A stretch of 64,000 nucleotides of DNA from an uncultured Burkholderiales bacterium. Lineage in GTDB: Bacteria > Pseudomonadota > Gammaproteobacteria > Burkholderiales > Burkholderiaceae_C. The notes below the pieces were generated by a model. It saw nothing but the letters and a program-made list of their open reading frames with translations. It was not told the DNA's origin and did not search any database. A program made the translations under genes and the position numbers. Positions within the stretch are counted from its first letter, which is position 1. Every line of letters begins with the position of its first letter. The stretch lies in the NCBI GenBank assembly GCA_903886485.1, contig CAISMH010000017.1, positions 310,001-374,000 of the forward strand, read 5' to 3'. Below, one piece after another: positions 1 to 8,936 of the stretch.

Positions 1-1038
1 GCGCAGTTTGATGCCAATCGTCTTGCCCACATAGCCTTTGCGTTGCAAATCGGCCGCCACTTGCTCACTCAGTCGCGTGAAGATGGCGCTGAGGGTCTCG
101 CGGTCACGCACCGCGTGCAAGTCTTGTTCAAACGTGGTTTCGCGACTGAGGCTGACAGGCTCGCTGGCGGTTTCAATTGGGCGATCATCTTTGCCGTGGG
201 CGGCATCATGCAGCCACGCGCCGTAGCTTTTGCCAAAGTGTTGCATCAGCCACAGGCGGTCACGTTGGGCCAACTCGCCAATCGTGTGAATGCTGTGCGT
301 GGCGAGCTTGGCTTCGGCCTTGGGGCCGATGCCGTTGATCTTGCGGCAGGGCAGGGGCCAGATCAGTGTTTCCAAGTCCTCGGGCTGCACGATGGAAATG
401 CCGTTGGGCTTGTTGAACTCGCTGGCCATCTTGGCCAGCAATTTGTTGGGTGCCACGCCCACCGAGCAGGTGAGGCCGGTGTCGTCAAAGATGGCTTTTT
501 GAATCAGCCGCGCCAGCACACGACCGCCTTCGCGTTGCCCGCCGGGTACCTCGGTGAAGTCTATGTACACCTCGTCGACCCCACGGTTTTCCATCAGCGG
601 CGCAATGTCGGTGATGATGGCTTTGAAGCGTTGCGAGTAGTGGCGGTATTGGTCAAAGTCCACCGGCAACAAAATCGCATCGGGGCAGAGCTTGGCGGCT
701 TTCATCACCCCCATGGCCGAGCCCACGCCAAACTGTCGCGCCGCATAGGTGGCTGTGGTGATGACGCCCCGTCCCGTGTAGCCCGAGATGCGCGGAAAAA
801 AATCCAGCGGTATTTCGTGCAGATTGTGTTCAGACCATTCGTGCTCTGGGTGCTTGGCGCGCAAGCGGCCCAGCATGTCGTCCTCGCGGCGGCGTCCCCC
901 GCCGATCACCACCGGCAAGCCTCGCAGTTGCGGGTAGCGCAGCAACTCCACCGACGCGTAAAAAGCGTCCATGTCCAAGTGCGCTATGCGGCGCTGACGA
1001 GGTGGCGTGGATTCAGACGTGGTCACGGCTGCAAGCAT
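1..1038 (-). CDS. dinB: DNA polymerase IV (Y-family), 3' end cut by window edge
   Basis: Error-prone translesion DNA polymerase. The visible 346 residues start at an ATG at 1038, and the 3' end runs off the window. The catalytic Asp motif DMDAFYASVE is at residues 22-31 and the second acidic motif VDEVYIDFTE follows later. The palm and fingers, then the helix-hairpin-helix stretch NGIGPKAEAKLA, are in the expected order. Compared with E. coli DinB there is an insert of about 40 residues (49-89) between VVIGGG and RGVITTATY, rich in charged residues and aromatics. Divergent from the tautomerase gene with only 34 bp between them. The family is secure; the effect of the insert is unknown. Confidence 0.92.
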   Translation of the reverse strand, partial: MLAAVTTSESTPPRQRRIAHLDMDAFYASVELLRYPQLRGLPVVIGGGRRREDDMLGRLRAKHPEHEWSEHNLHEIPLDFFPRISGYTGRGVITTATYAARQFGVGSAMGVMKAAKLCPDAILLPVDFDQYRHYSQRFKAIITDIAPLMENRGVDEVYIDFTEVPGGQREGGRVLARLIQKAIFDDTGLTCSVGVAPNKLLAKMASEFNKPNGISIVQPEDLETLIWPLPCRKINGIGPKAEAKLATHSIHTIGELAQRDRLWLMQHFGKSYGAWLHDAAHGKDDRPIETASEPVSLSRETTFEQDLHAVRDRETLSAIFTRLSEQVAADLQRKGYVGKTIGIKLR

Positions 1039-1072
1039 AATCGCAGCCAACTTTTAAACCTCAGGAGAACCC

Positions 1073-1261
1073 ATGCCCACCATTCGCGTTGAACTCATTG
1101 AAGGCCGCACACCCGAGCAAAAAAAGGAGTTGGCCCAGGCCTTCACCGCCGCGTGTGTGCAAACCCTGGGCAGCAAGCCCGAGAGCGTGGATGTGTTGTT
1201 CCTGGATGTCCCTCGCCATGATTGGGCGACGGGTGGCGTGCCGTGGAGCGAGAAGCTGTAA
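1073..1261 (+). CDS. 4-oxalocrotonate tautomerase family protein
   Basis: Small tautomerase of 62 residues. The N-terminal Met is followed by Pro, which after Met removal would be the catalytic Pro1 typical of the 4-OT superfamily. The motif PTIRVELIEGRTPEQKKEL matches the family's opening strand and helix, and the length is the usual 60-75 residues. An AGGAG ribosome-binding site lies about 6 bp before the ATG. It stands alone, with no aromatic meta-cleavage genes beside it, so the substrate cannot be inferred. It converges on the anti-sigma-like gene with 3 bp between stops. Confidence 0.85.
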   Translation: MPTIRVELIEGRTPEQKKELAQAFTAACVQTLGSKPESVDVLFLDVPRHDWATGGVPWSEKL

Positions 1262-1264
1262 GGC

Positions 1265-1783
1265 TTAAATCGCTTTTTGCACCAGCCAGCCTTTGAACAG
1301 CCAAGGCTGCTGGGGTTGGCCGTGGTGTGGGCCACGGTCTTTGTTTTCCACGCTGATGCCCAAGCTGCGTGCGCCCTCGATGGCTGGCGCGGGCACATCG
1401 AGTTGCTGCGTTTTGTAACGGTCGGTGAGCACCCCCAGCAAGCGCGGCGAGCCATCGTCCGCAAGGGCCCACACATGCAGGCTTTGCTCACGACCTTCTT
1501 TGACATCATTGAGACGTTGCACCTGCAATTTTTGAGTCTTGGGGTCGTAGGTCAGCAGCATGGCGGGGGCTTGCTGCTCGTCGAGCAACACCGACACCTC
1601 ACGCACCTGCGGAATCTCCACCAACTTGGCTTCCAAGTGGTGAATTTGCGCCTTGAGTTGCTCATACATGCTGGCACTGAAAGCCCAACCGATGAACACC
1701 ACAAGGGCTAGAAAAATACCCAGCGCGCGCCACCAAGCGCTCACACCTCGGGTCGTGGGGGATGTTGTGATGTGTTCATTCAT
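1265..1783 (-). CDS. Orphan membrane anti-sigma factor domain protein (RskA C-terminal type)
   Basis: 172 residues with a short cytoplasmic N-terminus, one membrane segment (about 17-37), then a periplasmic domain. That domain carries the pattern seen in anti-sigma-K (RskA) C-terminal domains, including VWALADDGSPRLLGVL. RskA-type proteins normally hold an ECF sigma factor through an N-terminal zinc-binding or ASD domain. Here only about 16 residues precede the membrane segment, too few for that domain, and no sigma gene lies beside it. It may be a truncated anti-sigma or a stand-alone periplasmic sensor. The family call is moderate and the function unproven. Confidence 0.6.
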   Translation of the reverse strand: MNEHITTSPTTRGVSAWWRALGIFLALVVFIGWAFSASMYEQLKAQIHHLEAKLVEIPQVREVSVLLDEQQAPAMLLTYDPKTQKLQVQRLNDVKEGREQSLHVWALADDGSPRLLGVLTDRYKTQQLDVPAPAIEGARSLGISVENKDRGPHHGQPQQPWLFKGWLVQKAI

Positions 1784-1820
1784 GCGCTGAGTGTGCCTGA
1801 TGACGGTGGCGCAACCTGCC

Positions 1821-2975
1821 TCAAGCCTTGGGGAAGGTGCCGGGCAGCAAGATGCTTTGGTTCACGTTTTGAATGTCGGTGTGGCCGCAAAACGCCATCG
1901 TCACATCCAGCTCTTTGTGGATGATTTGCAAGGCCTTGCTCACACCTGCTTCACCCATCGCCCCCAAGCCATAGACCATGGCGCGGCCAATCAGGGTGCC
2001 GCGTGCGCCCAAGGCCCAAGCCTTCAACACATCTTGGCCGGAGCGAATGCCGCCGTCCATCCACACCTCGATTTGGTCGCCCACGGCCGCCACGATGGGG
2101 GGCAGGGCTTCGATGCTGGATTGCGCGCCGTCCAACTGGCGGCCGCCGTGGTTGCTCACCACAATGGCATCTGCGCCACTTTGCACGGCCAATTTGGCGT
2201 CTTCCACGTCTTGAATGCCTTTGAGGATGAGTTTGCCGCCCCATTGGGCTTTGACCCAAGCCACGTCTTCCCACGACAGGCGGGGGTCAAACTGCTCATT
2301 GGTCCATGAGGAGAGCGACTTCATGTTGCTGACCCCTTTGACGTGGCCCACCAAGTTGCCAAAGGTGTGGCGGCGTGTGCCCGCCATGCCCAAACACCAG
2401 CGGGGCTTGGTCATCAGGTTGATGATGTTGGCAATGGTGGGGCTGGGGGGTGCGGTCAAGCCGTTTTTCAAGTCTTTGTGGCGTTGGCCAATCACTTGCA
2501 AATCGAGCGTCAGCACCAAGGCGCTGCACTTGGCTTTGCGAGCGCGCTCAATCATGTTGGACATGGCTTCGCGGTCGCGCATCATGTAGAGCTGGTAAAT
2601 GAAAGGGGCGGTGGTGTGCGCGGCCACGTCTTCCATGGAGCAAATGCTCATGGTGGACAGAATGAAGGGGATGCCAAATTTTTCAGCAGCGCGGGCAGCT
2701 TTGATTTCGCCATCGGCGCTTTGCATGCCAGTCAAACCCACGGGTGCAATGGCCACAGGCATCTTCACATCGAGGCCCACCATCTTCGTGGCGAGGCTGC
2801 GGTTTTCCATATTGACCGCCACGCGCTGGCGCAGCTTGATTTTGTGGAAGTCTGCTTCGTTGGCGCGGTAGGTGCCCTCGGTCCAGCTGCCGGAATCGGC
2901 ATAGTCATAAAACATGCGGGGCACACGTTTTTCGGCCAAAACGCGCAAATCTTCGATGTTGGTGATCACGGGCAT
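1821..2975 (-). CDS. lldD: FMN-dependent alpha-hydroxy-acid dehydrogenase, L-lactate dehydrogenase type
   Basis: 384 residues, the usual size for LldD (about 380). It has the TIM-barrel FMN fold of the glycolate oxidase family. The active-site motif SNHGGRQ lies at 274-280, with catalytic His276 and Arg279, followed by the FMN-phosphate binding stretch DGGIRSGQDVLKAWALGA. The N-terminal YDYADSG motif at 23-29 also fits. LldD oxidises L-lactate to pyruvate at the membrane and feeds the quinone pool; other 2-hydroxy acids such as mandelate or glycolate cannot be excluded. No lactate permease or regulator lies beside it. It is the last gene of the leftward run argH-DUF2127-pfkB-lldD, with about 100 bp before it. 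Confidence 0.88.
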   Translation of the reverse strand: MPVITNIEDLRVLAEKRVPRMFYDYADSGSWTEGTYRANEADFHKIKLRQRVAVNMENRSLATKMVGLDVKMPVAIAPVGLTGMQSADGEIKAARAAEKFGIPFILSTMSICSMEDVAAHTTAPFIYQLYMMRDREAMSNMIERARKAKCSALVLTLDLQVIGQRHKDLKNGLTAPPSPTIANIINLMTKPRWCLGMAGTRRHTFGNLVGHVKGVSNMKSLSSWTNEQFDPRLSWEDVAWVKAQWGGKLILKGIQDVEDAKLAVQSGADAIVVSNHGGRQLDGAQSSIEALPPIVAAVGDQIEVWMDGGIRSGQDVLKAWALGARGTLIGRAMVYGLGAMGEAGVSKALQIIHKELDVTMAFCGHTDIQNVNQSILLPGTFPKA

Positions 2976-3073
2976 GAGGGTCTCCTAAATGTGAGACAGA
3001 TGGTAGCCCGAGCGAGGTGCTGAGGCCTGTGAAGAGTGCGACAGCCGGATTGAAATAATTTAAAGCGAAGGCG

Positions 3074-4009
3074 TCACAGGGCTTGGACTACCAATTGTGG
3101 CAACAAATAGTGCACATCTGCTGCTTGGCTCAACGAGGTGCCGGGGGCTAGCAAGGCCGCTGCGCCAGACGCCATGCCGTATTGAAATGCCTTGACCAAG
3201 CTGTCACCACGCGCCAGTGACCACACCATGCCCGCCACAAAGCTGTCGCCCGCACCAATGGTGGTTTTCACCTCCACGTTGATGCTGCGCGCGCGCCACT
3301 GCTCGGTGGCACTGACCACCAGTGCGCCCTCCGCCCCAAGCGACACCGCCACGATCTCGGCTTGTCCGCTGTGGATGAGTTGCTGGGCCGCTGCCACTTG
3401 GCTGTCTAGGTCGGGCAAGTCTTGCCCGGTTAAATCGCGCAACTCGTGCAAGCTGGGTTTGAACACATACACGCCGACTTTGAGTGCCTCGGTCAAGGCG
3501 GGGCCATTGGTGTCGAGCACCACGCGCACGCCATGCTGTTTTGCCAGTGCGCTCAGGCGCGCATAAAAATCGTTGGGGATACCCGGTGCCAAGCCACCGC
3601 TGATGACCAACATGTGTTTGGGCAAGTGCTGTGCCACATGGTCGAAACAGGCCTCGTACTCGGCGGCGGATACCTGCGGGCCGGGCAACACAAACCGAAA
3701 GTCGTGGCCACTGGACAGCTCATGCACTGAAAAACTCTCGCGTGTTTCTTCGGCCATCGGCATGACGTGGCAGCGTACTTTTTCCGCGCGCATCAGCTGG
3801 TGGTGGCGCTCACCGGTGACACCACCGGCCAAGTACACAGCCACGCAGTTGGCCCCCAAGCGGTGCAGCACCCGCGCCACATTCACACCACCGCCGCCCG
3901 GGTGTTTGAGGGTGGGGCCGCAGCGCATTTTGTGCGTGTCGCTCACCGTGTCGATGGTGGTCAGCACATCCAAGGCGGGGTTCAGGGTGAGGGTGAGGAT
4001 GTCGGTCAT
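3074..4009 (-). CDS. pfkB: 6-phosphofructokinase II / PfkB-family sugar kinase
   Basis: 311 residues from the ATG at 4009, which overlaps the stop of the upstream DUF2127 gene by 4 bp (ATGA). A longer reading frame exists upstream, but its first 31 codons lie inside that neighbour. The PfkB signature HPGGGGVNVAR is at 36-46, the substrate loop FRFVLPGP at 104-111, and the anion hole and catalytic base GAGDSF at 252-257 (Asp255). The resemblance along the whole length is closer to E. coli PfkB than to FruK. It would phosphorylate fructose-6-phosphate or a related sugar phosphate. No PTS genes are nearby, which argues against 1-phosphofructokinase. Confidence 0.8.
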   Translation of the reverse strand: MTDILTLTLNPALDVLTTIDTVSDTHKMRCGPTLKHPGGGGVNVARVLHRLGANCVAVYLAGGVTGERHHQLMRAEKVRCHVMPMAEETRESFSVHELSSGHDFRFVLPGPQVSAAEYEACFDHVAQHLPKHMLVISGGLAPGIPNDFYARLSALAKQHGVRVVLDTNGPALTEALKVGVYVFKPSLHELRDLTGQDLPDLDSQVAAAQQLIHSGQAEIVAVSLGAEGALVVSATEQWRARSINVEVKTTIGAGDSFVAGMVWSLARGDSLVKAFQYGMASGAAALLAPGTSLSQAADVHYLLPQLVVQAL

Positions 4010-4482
4010 GCGAGCCCCTTGGCTTGGTGGCGTTGCCAAAGGGCATAGACCAAGTAGGCCACGATGGTGGCATTGAGCGCCACGATGAAGGCGTTCACCC
4101 ACGACGCTTTGTCGATGAAGTGCAGCACCTCAAACGGAATGTAAATACCGCCCGACAGCGCCCCCAAATATTCACCCCACGCCTTGCCCAGCCATAGGCC
4201 CGTGGCTTCGATGAAACGCAGCGCGATGTAGGCCGAGGCCAGCATCACCAGCATGCGGACATCCGTGTTGGGCAGCAAGTCGGCGTAATGCAGCAAGAGG
4301 GATGGGTAGTGGCCTTCGGGGTCGAGGCCAAAGCGTCCGATCAAGGCGGTGACGACCGCACGCACATCGCGGTGCAGCAAGTCGAGCACGCCTATCAAAC
4401 CCGCCAACGCGGCCAAGCCCTTGACCGCTTCAAAGATCGCGATGGCGTGGAGGGCGCTGCGCGGACCTTTGACCTTGGGCAT
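4006..4482 (-). CDS. DUF2127 family membrane protein
   Basis: About 158 residues starting at the ATG at 4482, one base after the argH stop (TGAGATG), so probably translationally coupled to argH. A longer frame starting at 4575 would lie inside argH and is less likely. Hydrophobic segments occur around HAIAIFEAVKGLAALAGLIG, the LVMLASAYIAL stretch and the C-terminal AFIVALNATIVAYLVYALW. The conserved HAIAIFEAxKG opening is typical of DUF2127 proteins, whose function is unknown. The stop overlaps the pfkB start by 4 bp. Confidence 0.75.
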   Translation of the reverse strand: MPKVKGPRSALHAIAIFEAVKGLAALAGLIGVLDLLHRDVRAVVTALIGRFGLDPEGHYPSLLLHYADLLPNTDVRMLVMLASAYIALRFIEATGLWLGKAWGEYLGALSGGIYIPFEVLHFIDKASWVNAFIVALNATIVAYLVYALWQRHQAKGLA

Positions 4483-4483
4483 C

Positions 4484-5932
4484 TCAGGCGAGGCGTTGGT
4501 GATGACGCGCAATCTGCGCCCGCACTTGCACGGGCGCGGTGCCGCCCAAGGTGTTGCGTGCGTTGAGTGAGCCATGCAAGCTCAGGCAGTCGTACACGTC
4601 TTTCTCGATGGCGGGGTGGAAGCTTTGCAGCACTTCGAGGGGTAACTCCGACAAGTCGCAGTTGTGGCTGGCAGCGGCCTTCACGGCGTGGGCCACGGTT
4701 TCGTGGGCATCACGGAAGGGCTGGCCTTTTTTCACCAAGTAGTCGGCCAAGTCGGTGGCGGTGGCAAAACCTTTTTTGGCGGCGTCTTCCATGGCTTGGG
4801 CGTTGACGGTGATGCCGCCTTCTTTTTGGCCTGTGGCGGGGTTGACTTGGCCGCCCACCATTTCGCTGAAGATGCGCAAGGTGTCTTTGAGGGTGTCCAC
4901 CGTGTCAAACAAAGGCTCTTTGTCTTCTTGGTTGTCTTTGTTGTAGGCCAGGGGTTGGCCTTTCATCAAGGTGATGAGGCCCATCAAATGGCCCACCACG
5001 CGGCCGGTTTTGCCGCGTGCGAGTTCGGGCACGTCTGGGTTTTTCTTCTGCGGCATGATGGAGCTGCCGGTGGTGAAGCGGTCGGCAATTTTGATGAAGC
5101 CAAAGTTTTGGCTCATCCACAAAATCAACTCTTCCGACATGCGGCTGATGTGCACCATGCACAGCGAAGCCGCGGCGGTGAACTCAATCGCGAAGTCGCG
5201 GTCGCTCACGCCGTCCAAGCTGTTTTGACACACTTGTGCATTGCCGTGCTCGTCCACCATGCCCAGTGTGCGGGCCACGCGTTCGCGGTCCAGCGGATAG
5301 GTGGTGCCAGCCAATGCAGCGCTGCCCAAGGGCAGGCGGTTGGTGCGGCGGCGCACGTCGCTCATGCGCTCGGCATCACGCGCAAACATTTCCACGTAGG
5401 CCAGCAAGTGGTGCGCAAAGCTCACGGGTTGGGCCACTTGCAAGTGGGTGAAGCCGGGCAAGATGACCTCGACGTTTTTCTCTGCCACTTCTACGAGTGA
5501 CTTTTGCAAATCAACCAGCAGGTCAATGATGAGGTCCATCTCGCCACGCAACCACAGGCGCACATCGGTGGCAACTTGGTCGTTGCGGCTGCGGCCCGTG
5601 TGCAGTCGTTTGCCTGCGTCGCCCACCATTTGAGTCAGGCGTGCTTCGATGTTGAGGTGCACGTCTTCAAGGTCAAGCTGCCACTCGAACTGGCCTGACT
5701 CGATCTCAGACCAAATTTGCGCCATCCCTTTTTCAATGGCGGCTTGATCGTCTTGGCCGATGATGCCTTGGTGGCCCAGCATCTCGGCATGGGCCAAGCT
5801 GCCCGTGATGTCGGCTTGCCACAAGCGCTTGTCAAAGAACACGCTGGCGGTGTAGCGCTTGACCAACTCGCTCATGGGTTCAGAAAACAGGGCGGACCAG
5901 GCTTGGGATTTTTTGTCGAGTTGGTTTGTCAT
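4484..5932 (-). CDS. argH: Argininosuccinate lyase
   Basis: 482 residues, normal length. Cleaves argininosuccinate to arginine and fumarate, the last step of arginine synthesis. The fumarase/aspartase superfamily signature [13 protein letters not shown] is at 288-300 and contains the mobile catalytic serine loop. [12 protein letters not shown] is at 112-123 and FTHLQVAQP at 161-169. The start [19 protein letters not shown] is typical of beta-proteobacterial ArgH. It opens the leftward run argH-DUF2127-pfkB-lldD and diverges from hemC, leaving about 124 bp for both promoters. Confidence 0.97.
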   Translation of the reverse strand: MTNQLDKKSQAWSALFSEPMSELVKRYTASVFFDKRLWQADITGSLAHAEMLGHQGIIGQDDQAAIEKGMAQIWSEIESGQFEWQLDLEDVHLNIEARLTQMVGDAGKRLHTGRSRNDQVATDVRLWLRGEMDLIIDLLVDLQKSLVEVAEKNVEVILPGFTHLQVAQPVSFAHHLLAYVEMFARDAERMSDVRRRTNRLPLGSAALAGTTYPLDRERVARTLGMVDEHGNAQVCQNSLDGVSDRDFAIEFTAAASLCMVHISRMSEELILWMSQNFGFIKIADRFTTGSSIMPQKKNPDVPELARGKTGRVVGHLMGLITLMKGQPLAYNKDNQEDKEPLFDTVDTLKDTLRIFSEMVGGQVNPATGQKEGGITVNAQAMEDAAKKGFATATDLADYLVKKGQPFRDAHETVAHAVKAAASHNCDLSELPLEVLQSFHPAIEKDVYDCLSLHGSLNARNTLGGTAPVQVRAQIARHHQRLA

Positions 5933-6056
5933 AGGGCTCAGATTTTATCGGGCTATGTGTGTGCCTAGCGCAAGGCGTTGTGGCGAGCACGCCTGCTACC
6001 ATTTGTCGCAATTATTTTCGCCACGCGCGTCGTGGCTTTACCAGCGAGCTTTTGTT

Positions 6057-6995
6057 GTGTCTACTGCTTCCACGTCCCCTGTTTCTCTGACCATTGCCAC
6101 CCGCGAAAGCCGTTTGGCCATGTGGCAGGCCGAGCATGTGCAAGCCTTGTTACAGGCCCAAGGCCACAGCGTGTCGCTGCTGGGCATGACCACGCAGGGC
6201 GATCAAATTTTGGACCGTTCCCTTAGCAAAGTGGGCGGCAAAGGCTTGTTCGTCAAAGAACTCGAAGTGGCCCTCGAAGAAGGTCGCGCCAACTTGGCCG
6301 TGCATTCGCTCAAAGACGTGCCCATGGATTTGCCCGAAGGTTTTGATTTGGCCTGCGTGATGACCCGTGAAGACCCGCGCGATGCATGGGTGTCGTCCCA
6401 CTACGCACACCTGAATGATTTGCCCCAAGGTGCCGTGGTGGGCACGTCGAGTTTGCGCCGCACCGTGCTGCTGCGCGCCTTGCGCCCCGATTTGAAGATC
6501 GAGCCTTTGCGCGGCAACCTCGACACCCGATTGCGCAAGCTCGACGAAGGCCAATACGACGGCATTGTGCTGGCGGCGGCGGGCTTGAAGCGTTTGGGTT
6601 TGGGGGCGCGTATTCGCCATATTTTTGAAACCACGGAGATGCTGCCTGCCGCAGGGCAGGGCGCCTTGGGCATCGAGGTGTGCAGCCACCGCGCCGATGT
6701 GGCCCAAGCCTTGGCCCCGTTGGCCGATGCCGCCACCTGGCTGACGGTGACCGCCGAGCGTGCCGTGAGCCGCGCCATGGGCGGCAGTTGTTCCATGCCG
6801 TTGGCAGCCCATGCCACCTTGACCGACGGCGTGCTGCATTTGCAAGCGGCATGGGGCGACCCTTCGGGCGCGCCCGTGTTGCTGCGTGCCGACGCCAAAC
6901 AAATGTTGGATGCGGCCGACCCCGCCTCACGCGCTGCCGCCAATGCCTTGGGCGAGTCGGTGGCGGCCCAGTTGCGCGCACAAGGCGCGCACTGA
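6057..6995 (+). CDS. hemC: Porphobilinogen deaminase (hydroxymethylbilane synthase)
   Basis: Polymerises four porphobilinogens into hydroxymethylbilane for haem. The GTG at 6057 gives 313 residues, the usual length; earlier in-frame ATGs at 5859 and 5955 would add a tail unlike the family and partly overlap argH. The family opening [18 protein letters not shown] is at 11-28. The [17 protein letters not shown] stretch, HSLKDVP, and the dipyrromethane-cofactor Cys245 in [12 protein letters not shown] are all present. Followed 15 bp later by hemD, so it is the first gene of a haem operon. Confidence 0.96.
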   Translation: MSTASTSPVSLTIATRESRLAMWQAEHVQALLQAQGHSVSLLGMTTQGDQILDRSLSKVGGKGLFVKELEVALEEGRANLAVHSLKDVPMDLPEGFDLACVMTREDPRDAWVSSHYAHLNDLPQGAVVGTSSLRRTVLLRALRPDLKIEPLRGNLDTRLRKLDEGQYDGIVLAAAGLKRLGLGARIRHIFETTEMLPAAGQGALGIEVCSHRADVAQALAPLADAATWLTVTAERAVSRAMGGSCSMPLAAHATLTDGVLHLQAAWGDPSGAPVLLRADAKQMLDAADPASRAAANALGESVAAQLRAQGAH

Positions 6996-7010
6996 ATCGC
7001 GCGGCCTGCC

Positions 7011-7850
7011 ATGCGCGTTGTCATCACCCGACCCGCCGCAGATGCGTCAGCGTGGGTCGATGCGCTGCAAGCGGCGGGGCATCAGGCGCTGGCCTTGCCG
7101 TTGATGGAGGTGGGGCCTGTCGCGCACACCCAAGCCGTGGTGCAAGCGTGGGCGCAGTGGCCCGAATTTCAAGCTGTAATGTTTGTCAGTGCGCAAGCCG
7201 TGCGCTACTTTTTTGAATGCCAACCTCTCGCTCTGCGTGCCGCCGCAGGAGATGCCACCCATCCGCTGTGGACGGCAGGTCCGCGTTGCTGGGCGACAGG
7301 CCCTGGCACACACAAAGCTTTGTTGCAAGCGGGTGTGCCCGAAACATGGATTGACAGCCCCGCCGCCGATGCGCAGCAGTTTGATTCCGAGGCCTTGTGG
7401 GCGCGCGTGGCCGCGCAGGTCAAACCAGAGCAGTCTGTGCTGATTGTGCGTGGCCACGACGTGTGTGCAGACACCGCGGTGTCAACCAGCGCCGCATCTG
7501 CTGCGCCTTTGACTGGCACGGGGCGCGACTGGCTGGCGCAACAACTCCAAGGGCTGGGTGCTTCGGCGCAGTTTGTGGTGGCTTACGAGCGCCGCGCACC
7601 CGCGTGGTCGCTGGCGCAAAAAACGCAGGCCACGCAAGCCGCCACGGACGGCAGTGTATGGTGTTTCAGCAGTTCGCAAGCCATTCACCACTTGGCCCAC
7701 GCCTTGCCTACCCAAAGCTGGGCCAAGGCGCGTTGTGTCGCTACCCATGACCGCATTGCGCAGACGGCGCAGAGCTTGGGCTTTGGTGAGATTCACAGGA
7801 CAAAGCCGTCATTGGCCGATGTCTTAGTCTCATTAGAATCTCTGGCATGA
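7011..7850 (+). CDS. hemD: Uroporphyrinogen-III synthase
   Basis: 279 residues, slightly longer than the typical 250-270. It cyclises hydroxymethylbilane with inversion of ring D. Sequence conservation in this family is low. The opening MRVVITRPAADASAWVDAL, the MFVSAQAVRYFF stretch (usually SxNAV) and the C-terminal VWCFSSSQAIHHLA region fit, and the position between hemC and hemX is decisive. Its stop overlaps the hemX start by 4 bp (ATGA at 7847). Confidence 0.9.
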   Translation: MRVVITRPAADASAWVDALQAAGHQALALPLMEVGPVAHTQAVVQAWAQWPEFQAVMFVSAQAVRYFFECQPLALRAAAGDATHPLWTAGPRCWATGPGTHKALLQAGVPETWIDSPAADAQQFDSEALWARVAAQVKPEQSVLIVRGHDVCADTAVSTSAASAAPLTGTGRDWLAQQLQGLGASAQFVVAYERRAPAWSLAQKTQATQAATDGSVWCFSSSQAIHHLAHALPTQSWAKARCVATHDRIAQTAQSLGFGEIHRTKPSLADVLVSLESLA

Positions 7851-8935
7851 AGCCCGAGCACGACGACACCCACAACCTCCCGCCTTTGGGCCACACCACA
7901 GAACCGCTGGCCAACGTCAGTGAGTTCACCAGTCCGAGCTCACACCCCAGCACATGGGTGACCCGCAGCATTGGCGCACTGGCTGTGGTGGGTGCTGTGG
8001 GGTCGGGCCTGATGTGGGCCAAGCTCTCGGGGATCCAAGAACAACTGGCGCGTCAAAGTGCTGACACGGGCAGCCAAGCCGTGGAAGCGCGTGTGACGTC
8101 CAAGCAAGCCGAAGAGCTGGCGCGTGAAACCGCGGCCCGTTTGGCCGTGACCGATGCCAAGCTCAGTGAAGTGGCGCTGCAACGCAGCCAACTCGAAGAG
8201 CTCATGCAAAGCCTCTCGCGCTCGCGGGACGAAAACTTGGTGGTGGACATCGAATCCGCCATCCGTTTGGCCCAACAACAAGCCCAGCTCACGGGCAGCG
8301 TGCAGCCCTTGCTGGCTGCGCTCAACTCGGCCGAGCAACGTCTCAACAAGGTGGCGCAGCCACGTTTGGCGCCTTTGTTGCGCGCTGTGATGCGTGACAT
8401 CGAACGCATCAAAGCCACGTCCGTGGCCGATACCCCTGCCCTGTTGTTCAAGCTTGACGAGCTGGTGCATGTGGTGGATACCTTGCCTTTGCTCAACGCG
8501 GTGGGCACTGCGCCCAAACAAAAATCGGCCAAGCCCGTGCCCGCCACCACTTGGGCCAAGGCCATCAGTATGAATTGGTGGGAAAAGGTGTTGGCTGACA
8601 TTTGGGACGATGCACAAAACCTAATTCGCGTCAGCCGCATTGACAAGCCCGAAGCCAGTTTGCTGGCGCCTGACCAAAGCTTCTTTGTGCGTGAAAACTT
8701 GAAGCTGCGTTTGCTCAACGCCCGTCTGGGTTTGTTGGCCCGTCACTTCGAAGCCGTGCAGTCTGACATGAAGCAAGCCAATGACGATTTGGTGCGTTAC
8801 TTCGACATGCAAAGCCGTCTAGGCCAAACCACCTTGGCTCTGGCGCGTGAGGTGCTGGCGCAGTCCAAACAAATCGAGATTCCGCGTGTCGACGACACCC
8901 TCGCGGCGCTCACCACAGCCGCAGCGGGGCGCTGA
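7847..8935 (+). CDS. hemX: HemX-family membrane protein
   Basis: 362 residues. A cytoplasmic N-terminus (about 40 residues) is followed by one transmembrane helix (about 42-58) and a long, mostly helical, coiled-coil-prone periplasmic domain. This matches the HemX family, often annotated as a uroporphyrinogen-III methyltransferase although it has no methyltransferase motif. The ENLVVDIESAIRLAQQQAQLTG stretch and the late FFVRENLKLRLLNARLGLLA block are characteristic. It overlaps hemD by 4 bp and is 1 bp from hemY. Function in haem synthesis or envelope assembly is not established. Confidence 0.88.
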   Translation: MKPEHDDTHNLPPLGHTTEPLANVSEFTSPSSHPSTWVTRSIGALAVVGAVGSGLMWAKLSGIQEQLARQSADTGSQAVEARVTSKQAEELARETAARLAVTDAKLSEVALQRSQLEELMQSLSRSRDENLVVDIESAIRLAQQQAQLTGSVQPLLAALNSAEQRLNKVAQPRLAPLLRAVMRDIERIKATSVADTPALLFKLDELVHVVDTLPLLNAVGTAPKQKSAKPVPATTWAKAISMNWWEKVLADIWDDAQNLIRVSRIDKPEASLLAPDQSFFVRENLKLRLLNARLGLLARHFEAVQSDMKQANDDLVRYFDMQSRLGQTTLALAREVLAQSKQIEIPRVDDTLAALTTAAAGR

Positions 8936-8936
8936 G

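Noticed and set aside
43..1092. Open frame of 349 codons on the plus strand at the window start
   Set aside because: It is the antisense of dinB, whose catalytic motifs are clear on the minus strand.
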